11,121 bases of DNA from Dictyocoela muelleri. Lineage: Eukaryota; Microsporidia. Shown piece after piece: positions 1 through 8,833 of the stretch (position 1 is the first letter of the stretch; every line of letters begins with the position of its first letter). The stretch is taken from the NCBI GenBank assembly GCA_016256075.1, contig SDVU01000211.1, positions 6,143 through 17,263 on the forward strand, written 5' to 3'. The notes beneath the pieces are model-generated. The model ran no database searches. It saw only the letters and a list, made by a program, of their open reading frames with translations, and had not been told where the DNA came from. A program made the translations under genes and the position numbers.

Positions 1-10
1 ATATCGAATA

Positions 11-29
11 TTTTTGAACTGTTCAAAAA
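11..29. repeat. Perfect 9-bp stem palindrome
   Basis: TTTTTGAAC, one central T, then GTTCAAAAA forms a perfect inverted repeat. Such short palindromes arise by chance in AT-rich DNA, though the GAAC/GTTC core makes this one slightly less trivial. No function can be assigned. Confidence 0.5.
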
Positions 30-273
30 CTTAAAATAAAAAAAAATAAAAAGTGACAGTTAATAAAAGCTATGCAAATATCTCTATGAATTCATGTAGA
101 AAAATAAAAACAGAGAGCGGGAATTTGATCGCATTTTGAAATTCCTAAAAGTGGTCTAATAATAAAAAATTTAGGGTTAATTTTTTTGTATTGTGAAAAT
201 TATCTTAACAACAAAAAGGGTGTGAGGTATTTTACCTAATATTTTTTTATGAATGAAAAATGACTCGATAACC

Positions 274-329
274 TTCAGGGGAGATAATTTACTTGATCTA
301 TTCAGAGGAAAGATAATTTACTTGATCCA
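274..329. repeat. Two-copy tandem repeat, 27-29 bp unit
   Basis: Two adjacent units begin TTCAGRGG and share an exact 17-base core, AGATAATTTACTTGATC, at 282-298 and 311-327. The core copies are offset by 29 bases. The second unit carries a two-base insertion and one or two substitutions relative to the first. This is most simply a local tandem duplication. No coding role is visible. Confidence 0.8.
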
Positions 330-2336
330 AAAATTCTAGCATGCTATAAACAATCTTACTAGACAAAAACTCATATTTAATAACATAAACGTTCTTTATA
401 AGTCAATTATATCTATATATTATAGTTAACTAAAGAATATATTTAAGAGCTAAACAAATAGTCGATGTAATCACTTGTAAATTATATATTTTAAAAAAAA
501 ATATATTTAATTTAAATACCAAAATTATTAGGAACTACATATTTTAAGTGAACTACAATGTTTATACCGTTTTTTTCATTCACTAATGAAGAAAAATTTT
601 GGATAAAATAAACAAATAAATATTCTACATTTATTAAAAAATGTAAAAAAATGATATAAAAACAATAATTTTGATATAAAAGTTTTAATAATATACTTAA
701 ATAGTTTTGATGAATATAATTAAAATAAAATCATAAACATTATTTACTAAAGTTATGATAAAAATGAAAATCGACAAAACATTTTCACTATCTGATAAAT
801 TTATGCATACTCAATAGTGATTATATTTCATAGTGTTTACGGAGGTAAACTATTTTGTTTTTTTGCTCACGTTTCAAGGCCGTAGGAATAATTCTTAGAT
901 AAACAATATACATAGTTCTATTTTTGTATCAATATATTTCAACAGTAAGCTAACATATATTTTATAAGAGAAAATTTGTATGTGAGAATCGATTATTTTA
1001 AATTTATAAAACATTCCGATCAAAAATGTTTATCAACGTTTATTGTATTTTGAATCAAGTAAACGAAAATCCAACCCATTATCTATTTATTCGATAAATA
1101 TTATTTTTCAGGTCGGATGTAATATTTACTTAAATTAATTTCAATCGAGACTCCAATTTCTAATGAATTCTTTACAATCTTATATTAATTTATATACCAA
1201 AGAAATAAAATAATGTTACATACACTACTATGTTATTTCTTAGATATAGTGATATAATTATTTTAAAATATTTTTTTGCAAGAAACTAATTTTTATATAA
1301 CTATGGGGTAAATTTTTAGATTGTATAATTCGGAATAATTATAAAAACATCAGTATTTTAATTTTCTTATAACAATAAGAATCGAGATTTTTGGTAATAT
1401 CTATGTATTTTTATGACATATTATTTTTTTATTTGGAACATATATTATTTATCTGCTATCACAATATCTTTTAAACGCATGCAAAAAATTCCTAATTAAC
1501 TCAAAAGAATAAAATGTATTCAGTTCTTTTATACGCCAACATTTCTCAATATAAAATAATCGATATATCACAATATTGCACAACCCAAAGAATATAAAAT
1601 TTTCTTTTTATATTCACATGTACATATTTGGAAATATGTCCTACTATAATTTATATAACCTAGGACTGTAAAATTAATAAAAGCCATAAATTTACTAACA
1701 TGTTCATATTGGCATATAGATTAATGATTTTTTAAAGTGTACAAGATATTTTTAGCAAAATTTTAATTTTATTTTTTATGCTTATGCCATATTGCTAAAT
1801 TAAAGTATTTTTCGTTAAAGAGTGGTTCGAACTAAATTTAATTCCGAATGTTAATATATTAAGATTCATAATACATTAAACGTGTTGAATCTATGATATG
1901 GTCTCTGGACATGACATATCGCCTACTTAAAGCATTCATTGTACGATATAAAATTTATTTTAGTTATCGTTTTTGAGATGCGTATCAGTCGGTGATATTT
2001 TTTTATTTTAATTAAATATACAACAGTCTGAGCTTATGATTCTTGAATTATTAATTATTTTCGAATAAGAGTATTTCTTATATAGTATGTATATTCTTGT
2101 CATATTTTATTTAAACATATTTTATCATGGTGTTTATTCATGCAATTTTATATACGCGCGTTTTTACTATATCATCCTTGCACAGCGAGCAATAGGACAA
2201 GCCAAATATATACGTTTTTTTTCTTTTTAATTGTGAGTATTTCTGTTATTTAAGAGAAACGAAATTATATTTTATAGATGTATAGTAGACTATATAGATT
2301 TATATTTGCACAATTAAATTTAAATGTTCTCGAATT

Positions 2337-2700
2337 CTGGTTAATAACCCAGATCAAAAAAAAGGATTGGCAAAAAGCGGTTTATTAGTGTGTATCTTAA
2401 AGTAATATAATGTTATGCAGTATAATATTGCTAAATAAGGCTTGATTTTATATGGCAAGATAGAGAAGAAGCTTTCAATGAGTCATTAGACAGTGCGGTG
2501 CAGCTCGTATAATGTAAAAAAAAAATCTGCAATTGCATTTTTTATTTAAAGTCTGCTGAGTCTTGATTAGGCAAAAAAACTGCAAAAACCTGGCTTCGGG
2601 TGTAGTTCGAAAGTGACGTGGTTAAGGAACGCTAAGAAAAAAGTCTTTAGGTTATGGTAAGACACAAAACAGGTATACATCTATAGTTTTGTCGCTTGTA
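2337..2700 (+). other. Possible decayed coding block, family unknown
   Basis: This block is less AT-rich than its surroundings and several short stretches read like protein on the plus strand in different frames. Examples are PDQKKGLAKSGLLVCILK near 2350, a stretch with DREEAFNESLDSAVQLV near 2456-2510, and WLRNAKKKVFRLW near 2619-2657. I do not recognise a family and the pieces are not in one frame. The right edge is cut by the transposon inserted at 2706. It may be a relic of an older transposase or a host pseudogene, or simply chance. A tRNA A-box-like string (GTGACGTGGTTAAGG) occurs near 2612 but has no B box downstream. Confidence 0.2.
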
Positions 2701-2705
2701 ATATA

Positions 2706-2745
2706 TGTCAAGGCACGAGGCGTACTCAGGCATAAGGCGTACATA
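2706..2745 (+). repeat. Left terminal inverted repeat of integrase-type element
   Basis: This end aligns with the reverse complement of 4344-4383. Shared features are the TGT terminus, CAAGG, and two copies of AGGCGTAC at 2718-2725 and 2735-2742 (17-bp period), then an A-rich run. Repeated motifs inside a TIR are commonly transposase-binding sites; that role is inferred here. Confidence 0.75.
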
Positions 2746-3474
2746 AAAATAAAAAAATTATATAAATTTTTTTAAAAAAAAATTTAACAAATCTAATTAT
2801 TTTAAATTTTATTATAACTACATAGGTGTCTTTCTTATTTTTTATTAAATACACAAATAAAAATATGGTAAATTTATAAGATAAGATAAATTGTGTACCA
2901 CGCTTGTGATTTATCTTATAAATCGCTAATTCACTTAAAGGCTCTAATTATAATTATTTCGGCGTCTTTTATTGAAATTAAAGATGCCAATTTATGATTT
3001 TTTTAATATCAGTAATGACATATCTTAGGTTTAAATATTTTAGATAATGGCATGTGACTAGTATGACATTCGAATATATGTGCACTCTTAGTATAATTTT
3101 ACGCTCAATTTTTGTGTGGGCTATATTATTGTTATACATCGATCTCTTGATCATTCTATCTACACTTATATCAGTATTAAGAAGGCTAAATCACTGTAGT
3201 CTATATACAAACATTTCCTGAGAAAAAACCTTATAGCCCATTTCTGAAATTTTCGTCTCCATATACTTATTCGCGAATCTATTCTTAGTTCTATTGAATT
3301 CTTTAACTGAATAAAATCTATAGACTGTGTTTTCATATGTTGTTGCACATAATAATTGAGAAGATGTAATATTGAAGTATCATAGATAATTTAGTTGTTT
3401 TTATATGTTATTCTGATTGTACTTGACCAAGAAAAAAAGATTTCTCTGAATAGAATCTAGAAGAAATCACGATT

Positions 3475-4135
3475 TATATTGTTTGATTCAATCTTTCGAT
3501 GCGACTTTAGACTTGCGGCATCTTGCACTTTTTCTCACATGCATTGCATCATTTTTAAACATAAATCTCTTAATTTTTTATTTACGTAACTTTCTAACAT
3601 TATCATTGTGTAATATTAACTGCGGTTTAAATGTTAAAAAAACGTATTTTCGATTGACTTTACAACCTCAATCTGTCATAGTTTTTACCGCAAATGTCAA
3701 TGCTAATTTGCTAAAAATATCCAAACCTACAAAAAGCAATTTAATTTAATTTATTGATTTTTGCTTAATGTAAGGCCTTAAATAAATATAATTAAATAAG
3801 AGTGATTACCTATAAAGACACTTTAATAGATGTAATCGATACACGAGTGTTTAGAATATTTCTCCCGTTCCAAATATTACATCGCTAAAGAACTCTATTT
3901 ATATCGTTTCGACTAAAATAATAAACATTATTTATTAATATAGTGAATAGCTTACCTCTTCCGGAGTCGGCTGAGTCATAAAAATAAATCAAATAGATTC
4001 GATCTTAATCCTATTATCATTTTCAGGGGAAACTCGTTATTATTGTCAACGATATTTATATAAAAGCGTATTATAATCACCAGGATCTAGTTAAAACTAC
4101 TTATCTAATCTTTTAAACTGTCTCCTTTCATCTCT
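3475..4135 (-). pseudogene. Decayed KRBA2-like integrase (rve/DDE), fossil
   Basis: Integrase-fold DDE enzymes cut and join element ends to new DNA. The recognisable parts lie on the minus strand. A basic N-terminal stretch RDERRQFKRLDK at about 4135-4100 resembles the start of KRBA2-like proteins. The first catalytic-Asp region, VGLDIFSKLALTFAVKT, is at about 3735-3685 and matches the family pattern V..D..(S/T)K....PLKT. The second, LILHNDN, at about 3615-3596 corresponds to L.SDNG. A VNKKLRDLC stretch follows, then a KS...KIESNN stretch near 3478-3500 that corresponds to QSQG.(V/I)ER.N and carries the Glu. The second Asp to Glu spacing is about 38 residues, close to the D-35-E of integrases. 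The first interval, about 38 residues, is shorter than usual. The gene is broken in several places. Placement with KRBA2-like or Ginger-type integrases rests on motifs only; a retroelement or Polinton origin is less likely because of the size and TIRs. Confidence 0.6.
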
Positions 4136-4343
4136 GGTTGTTATATTATCAGGAAATCAGATTTCTCTTTAATATGAATATCTCACTTTTCTGTCTTAAT
4201 TCATTGTTAGTAGCTTCACGGTAATTTAATTGTTTTTTCTTTTAATAAAAAAAAGGAGAAAAACCACATATATTTTTATATAAAATAAAAAAAAATAATA
4301 GAATTTAAAATTTTTTATTTTAATTTTTTTTTTTTATTATTTT

Positions 4344-4383
4344 TAGTACGCCTCATGACTAGGTACGACTCTTCCTTGGTACA
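4344..4383 (-). repeat. Right terminal inverted repeat of integrase-type element
   Basis: This is the inverted partner of 2706-2745. It contains GTACGCCT at 4346-4353 and GTACGACT at 4363-4370, with the same 17-bp spacing as the left end, then CCTTGG and a terminal ACA. One of the four AGGCGTAC-type motifs differs by one base. The matching spacing at both ends is stronger evidence of a real TIR than the raw identity. Confidence 0.75.
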
Positions 4384-7154
4384 ATATATCAGCTTATAAA
4401 TTTGACATATTACAATTAGACTTTATATAATAAATTATATGTATTTCTTTATATAATTTATTAAGAAGCTCTTTTTTTCCCGTATAATAAACAAATTATA
4501 GACATTCATATTATTTGATATTTTTTTAGCCTATTAATAACAAATTTTCATATTTTACCATTTTTTACTTTAAATTTTATTTTTTCTACTGTTAAATTTA
4601 TAGAATGTGAAATATAAATAAGTCAAATTTTACAATAATAAAAAATAAAAAAATATTTATTATCTAAAATTATTTTAATATTTACACTGTTGTTTTTCAT
4701 TCTTTAATATAATTTTTTAAATATTAAGGAAAGTTCATTAAGCGGTAAAATACAATTAAAATATTGTGATATATAAAGATGTCACAGTTGTTAAAGCTAA
4801 TTTTAAATTGTTCGAATATGAAAATCTAGTAAAGCGTACCTCATATGCATGGAATTGATTGCGGCGATGCATCTCAGTAAAAGTAAAAAAAATAAAATAT
4901 ATAAATAACCAATAATTACCTGTATCATGCTAATGATTGATAAAAAAAACGCGTATACAGATGGGCTCTAGGTACTTTGAGAGTGACGTTATATCGGAAC
5001 ACGAAAAATTAAGTTCGCATTATAAGGTTGTAGGCATCTCCTGGTAGTCAGTCATGATGTTCTAGCTATAGATATATTTTAATTTAATATTTCCCTTTTT
5101 TTTTTCAATTTAAAATCAAATAATAATAACGGGTTTTTTCTTAATTAATTTTAAAAGCCAACGAATTTTGTTTCTATCTGTTTTAAATTTTTTTTCTCAG
5201 AAATAATATTTAATCTTGCTTTGTATATACTTGCATTTTTTCTTATTTAATGCTTCTTCGTATGTTATGAAGTTTTTTCTTTTCTGATTTCACAAGTTTT
5301 ATGTTATACATTTCTCTATAGAATTGACTTGCATGATATTTGTGGAATTATAAAGGATCGGTATAGCTAATTTATTTTTAATACCGAGATATATGTGCTT
5401 TAAAAGAGCGTAAAATCATAATTCGTTTATAGACTTGTTAAAATGGCTTCTATCTGAAAATACGGATTTAGATTTTAAAGATACTAAAAATTCTAAACTT
5501 TAATCTTTATCTTATTTTTATATTTCGATTACTTATTTAATTCAGCGGTGATATATATTATTCTTCATGATTTCTATTTTCATTCGCATAATAGATCCTA
5601 TTTAATTTTTCAATGGAAATCACAGTTATGCTTATTTGTATGAAATCTAGATTTTGTTATTATTCTAGAATTAAATAGTTTTTTTTTTTCGTAGTTATCG
5701 ACGGAAAAAAAAGGAATAAAATTGCCTTACAGTTAACTTAATAAGCATTTATATCTATTGAGATATTAATTAACTATAAAACTTTTCTAGAATTATATTT
5801 TGAGTTAATAAACTCTTAAAATTTCGTTGCAAAAAAAGGCTAGAAGTTATACTCGTTCAATTGTTCGTATAGAAAACTGGTCTGAATATTTGTTAAATTA
5901 CTATACCGATGCTGCTTGCACTTTATAATATAAATAATTCTGTTATTTTTATCAAACCAGTTAGAATAACAAATATACCTAGGCTTTAAATTTATATTTT
6001 CTTTTTTTTCCACTTCTTTCCTTGATGCAAATGTATATCATGTTTTTTCTGTAAAAAGAAAAAATTCATCAAAATTTTTAATATCCAGTGATCATAAATA
6101 ATATCTTTCTATTATCGGGTTTTATTTCTTTAAAGTATTATGCATAAAGGAATAATATACTATATATATTATTGTAAAATTAAAATTTTACTTTTCAAGT
6201 AGGAAAGCCTTACATCTAAATATTTGTAAACATAGGGGTCGTGACTCAATTCATATGCGATGTAAAACGCAATTTCTCTAATCATAGAGTCTGTCAATAC
6301 GAGTAACATGTTTTAACTAAAAAATGTGTTAGCATTTTCTTTATTATACAAAAAACTTTATTTCTCTTTTTTTAGTAAAAAAAACACCTGTGCAATAAAT
6401 TTGTAAAAAATTTTAAATGAGGTTTTATTTATAGATATTTATATTTTTTTTTAATCGTTTACAATTTATTCTTACTTTTATATTTTTCTTGTTTAAATTA
6501 GTTTAAATTAAACTTTTCTCAATTCTTAGAAACTTGATTCTATTTCTATTAGTTTTTTTATCTGTTTTCTGATATTTTCATATATGTAATAATTTTAATG
6601 AATGTAAAAATAAATAAATAAAAATTAGATATACAAAATAATTGGATTTAATTAGAAAAAAAGTTAACCGAGTTTTTGTTTTAAATTCGAGAGACTGTGA
6701 TTGAATATGTGAAATAAGAGAATTCGAATTAGAGATAGTTTAATGTATATATATATATTTAAATGCTGAGTTAAAGAGAACCCAATCGGGGATTTACCAT
6801 CGTACTATTGATTTAGACATTTAGTTTCTAGTTTTCATATAATACCATGCCACACATCAACTACCTAGACTTAATATATATAGTTTCATCAATGACTATC
6901 AGATATGAAATAATTTACTTAACATATTTTTTTATGTAAAATATTATTATCCGTGTTTGGCCTATTCGACTCTAATTTTTAGAAGTTTCTGTTTCAACAT
7001 TTAAATAGTTGATAAGTCAATATCAGCTACACCACACTAATACAACAGTTATAAAAAGTATATTTTTAAAATCATTGACTTTCTAATATCATGTCTGAAT
7101 TATTCATTAAGGAGTGAGGTAGCAATATTCAAACTTAGACACTAAAATATTACT
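4384..7154. other. AT-rich spacer, no gene recognised
   Basis: No coding region or recognisable transposase was found in this 2.8-kb stretch. It contains poly-T and poly-A runs, a 13-bp hairpin at 4428-4463, a GC-richer unassigned patch at about 4950-5060, an 11-bp inverted repeat with one mismatch (AACTGGTCTGA at 5875-5885 and TCAAACCAGTT at 5952-5962), an 8-bp stem with a 2-base loop at 6174-6191 and a short TA run near 6748-6760. A GGGGTCGTGACTC string near 6235 recalls the GGGTCGCGAC motif of some hAT ends, but no matching second end was found. Confidence 0.6.
4428..4463. repeat. Perfect 13-bp hairpin
   Basis: TAATAAATTATAT at 4428-4440 is exactly complementary to ATATAATTTATTA at 4451-4463, with a 10-base loop. 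It lies 45 bp outside the right end of the integrase-type element. AT-rich DNA produces such stems readily, so it may be chance or a small foldback relic. Confidence 0.7.
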
Positions 7155-7162
7155 TTATATAG
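7155..7162. repeat. Left 8-bp target site duplication of short hAT
   Basis: TTATATAG precedes the CAG terminus. TTCTATAG follows the other end at 7539-7546, matching at 7 of 8 positions. Both copies fit the hAT target pattern nTnnnnAn (T at position 2, A at position 7). Confidence 0.8.
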
Positions 7163-7538
7163 CAGTTTTTCTCAAGCAGTGGCTCTGGCCGTTAGGTGCG
7201 CCCTACAAATTCGTTGGGTGCTTCATGAAATTTTTTTCTATATTTTAGAAACGTATTTTATTAAACTTCAGAGTTGTTTTAGTTTCAATTTTATTTGGAA
7301 ACATGCAATTATCAAATGCAAGAAAAAGAAAATCACATGAAATTGATTAAGAAAAAAGAAATTGTCTTTAAACATAAGACATAAAATTTAAGATATTCTA
7401 GATATTCGTCAAGTACATTGTTTACACTAATAATATATATATATCATATTTTTATCGCCAAAAAAAAAAACTTACAATTGCACAACTAAAAAAAAATCAG
7501 AAATGTCCGCTCGACGAATAAAAGTTTAAGAAACACTG
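7163..7538. mobile_element. Short non-autonomous hAT element (MITE-like)
   Basis: The 376-bp element has hAT-type ends. The left end reads CAGTTTTTCTCAAGCAGT and the right end, on the minus strand, reads CAGTGTTTCTTAAACTTT; 13 of 18 positions match. The right end is close to the widespread hAT terminus CAGTGTTTCTCAAACTTTT. An 8-bp target duplication with one mismatch flanks it. The left subterminal part (GTTAGGTGCGCCCTACAAA, then GTTGGGTGC) is GC-richer than the surroundings, as in many hAT ends. No transposase domain is present, so movement would have relied on a transposase supplied by another element. The mismatch in the duplication and the diverged ends suggest a moderately old insertion. 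Confidence 0.85.
7303..7350 (+). pseudogene. Possible start stub of a hAT transposase
   Basis: Inside the short hAT element, ATG at 7303 opens a 15-codon frame, MQLSNARKRKSHEID, followed by TAA. hAT transposases of the ZBED5/Buster-like group often begin with a short Ser-rich then Lys-Arg-Lys segment. This could therefore be the remnant N-terminus of the parent gene, with the rest removed by internal deletion. It is too short to prove and may be chance. Confidence 0.2.
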
Positions 7539-7546
7539 TTCTATAG
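7539..7546. repeat. Right 8-bp target site duplication of short hAT
   Basis: TTCTATAG immediately follows the right terminus and pairs with TTATATAG at 7155-7162, differing at one base. This fixes the right boundary of the element at 7538. Confidence 0.8.
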
Positions 7547-8467
7547 TGTTAATAAATAAATAACTTGCCCCTATCATGACATGAAAAAAAACTTGATAAA
7601 CTAAATTTAAACGGATAAAGCAACACATATTTTTCTTTATTTGCAATTTTATAAAATGCAATATGTAATTTTTTAATAGTACATTATTTGATCATTACAA
7701 TTTAACTTCTTAAAAAAATTATATATAAAATTTATTTAATCGGTACTTTCAGAAAAATATCTGCTATAAAGGTTAATCCCACTTATTCATAAATACAGAT
7801 AAATATACATGACCCTAAATTTATTGCCTTTTTTGAGCCAAGATTAGGGGATATATATATGTATATAAAATTTTGATTACTGTATTATTATCTTTTCATT
7901 ATATAGTTTTTTTTCTTTAACAATATTAACAGCTTAGCATAAACTTTTATTACTATCTGTAAAGTCTATTGATACTTTTTTATAAATACACACAAAAAAA
8001 AACTTTTATCGTTTATTTAATTAATATAAAAAGCGTTTTTTTATATATAAGACGTTTTTTTTATAATATATAAAATATCAATAAAAAGATCGACCTATAA
8101 AATTAAAAGATAGAAATTATAATAATTTTTTAATAACTCTGAAATAAAAACTGTATAAAAAATGAAATAAAACAAATAATAAAATTCGTTTAAACACTAA
8201 CTCGATTTTATATATTTCGATTACATTAAAAAATTTTATTTTAATAAAAGGGTAATGCATATTTTATTTTATTTACATTTTATGAGAATGCATGGTGAAG
8301 TAGCTACTAATTATAATATAGATATTATATATTATAAAAATATTATTATTATCATATGTTAAAACAAAAATTCTAAATATTAAAAATAAATGAATCTAAA
8401 AATGATGAGTTTAATTATATACTAGTTAATATTTTTTATGATAATTTGTGATCTAAGCACGAAAAAA

Positions 8468-8492
8468 TATTACAATAAAGAAGATTGTAATA
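8468..8492. repeat. 9-bp stem-loop
   Basis: TATTACAAT at 8468-8476 is exactly complementary to ATTGTAATA at 8484-8492, around a 7-base purine loop (AAAGAAG). No T-run or coding region beside it suggests a terminator role. Confidence 0.6.
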
Positions 8493-8575
8493 ATAAATTT
8501 AGAAATAAAATCTAAATAGACCATTAAACAATACACTCGAAAATTAGATTATGTAATGTTTTTGATTATACAATT

Positions 8576-8618
8576 TTATTTCACTTTATAAAAGAGCGTA
8601 AAATATAAAGTGAAGTAA
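8576..8618. repeat. 15-bp hairpin around a repeated core
   Basis: TTATTTCACTTTATA at 8576-8590 pairs with TATAAAGTGAAGTAA at 8604-8618 with a single mismatch, leaving a 13-base loop. A 16-base string spanning the loop, TAAAAGAGCGTAAAAT at 8589-8604, recurs exactly at 5401-5416 with related flanks. The pairing is longer and less AT-only than the other hairpins. It could be the end of a foldback element or a relic of a short TIR element. Confidence 0.7.
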
Positions 8619-8734
8619 TTTTACATTTGTTAGCCTATAATATTTAGAATAAATGTCAATTTAGATTCTAAAAGAATATAATAGTGCAGGCGCACAGCGC
8701 GCAACCTGCCCAGAAACCGAGAGTTTTGGTTCAA

Positions 8735-8765
8735 AGGTATTAGTTTCCCCCCACCTCCTCGTGGG
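8735..8765 (+). repeat. Left Merlin TIR core with hairpin
   Basis: AGGTATTAGTT is followed by a C-run and then CCCAC at 8750-8754, which pairs with GTGGG at 8761-8765 around CTCCTC. The AGGTATTAGTT core is matched in inverted orientation at 9887-9897. The G+C content is far above the local background, as is common at transposon ends that retain binding sites. Confidence 0.65.
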
Positions 8766-8833
8766 AAATAATACTTTTGATAATTAGATATAAAAAATAA
8801 AAAAAATCTAAAAAAAAATAAAAAAATAGTACT

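Larger units (their letters stand above)
1..2335. other. AT-rich non-coding stretch, no gene seen
   Basis: I see no reading frame, RNA gene or recognisable transposon here in either strand. The stretch is dominated by A and T runs. The only structures noted are small: a 19-bp palindrome at 11-29, a 10-bp palindrome ATGAATTCAT at 87-96, a stem-loop at 120-145 (GGAATTT pairing with AAATTCC), a two-copy tandem repeat at 274-329 and a 6-bp stem at 835-850 (GTTTAC, loop GGAG, GTAAAC). Elements too decayed to recognise by eye may be present. Confidence 0.6.
2706..4383 (-). mobile_element. Fossil integrase-type DNA transposon, both TIRs present
   Basis: The element is about 1.68 kb long and bounded by inverted ends of about 40 bp that start TGT and finish ACA. 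The left end reads TGTCAAGGCACGAGGCGTAC and the right end, on the minus strand, reads TGTACCAAGGAAGAGTCGTA. Both continue into an A-rich run. Each end holds two AGGCGTAC-type motifs spaced 17 bp apart (left 2718 and 2735; right 4346 and 4363). ATATA directly flanks both ends (2701-2705 and 4384-4388) and is a candidate 5-bp target duplication; the AT-rich flanks would also allow 6-7 bp. Between the ends lies a decayed integrase on the minus strand. The size, the TGT ends and the short duplication suit the Ginger or IS3EU groups of cut-and-paste elements. It is clearly broken, with several interruptions of the frame, and old. Confidence 0.75.
7547..8718. other. AT-rich spacer with hairpins, no gene
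   Basis: No gene was recognised. Visible structure includes an imperfect tandem duplication at 8033-8073 (GCGTTTTTTTATATATAA then GACGTTTTTTTTATAATATA), a 9-bp perfect stem at 8468-8492, a 15-bp stem at 8576-8618 and a GC-rich hairpin-prone patch at 8686-8709 (GCAGG pairing with CCTGC). The last patch adjoins the Merlin left end and may belong to it. Confidence 0.6.

Noticed and set aside
170-182. TTTAGGGTTAA as telomeric repeat
   Set aside because: A single occurrence without tandem repetition.
2605-2640. tRNA A-box-like string GTGACGTGGTTAAGG
   Set aside because: No B box follows at the required distance; the nearby TTCGAA lies upstream.
3166-3348. 60-codon minus-strand frame inside the integrase-type element
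   Set aside because: It lies downstream of the integrase core and its ISIWRRKFQKWAIRFF stretch only vaguely recalls the family's C-terminal W....KW region. It is not convincing as a separate gene.
3483-3749. 88-codon plus-strand frame
   Set aside because: It runs antisense to the integrase motifs seen on the minus strand and its composition does not resemble any known protein; it is a shadow.
2706-4383. Reading the integrase as a retrovirus/LTR or Polinton fragment
   Set aside because: There is no LTR pair, reverse transcriptase, polymerase or capsid. The 1.7-kb size, short TIRs and short duplication fit a cut-and-paste DNA element, although the integrase fold is shared.
4835-4856. GCGTACCTCATATGCATGG as a third copy of the integrase-element TIR
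   Set aside because: The order of the CGTAC and CTCAT parts differs from the TIR and no CAAGG terminus is present.
6230-6250. GGGGTCGTGACTC as a hAT end
   Set aside because: It resembles the GGGTCGCGAC motif of some hATs, but there is no CAG terminus, partner end or duplication.
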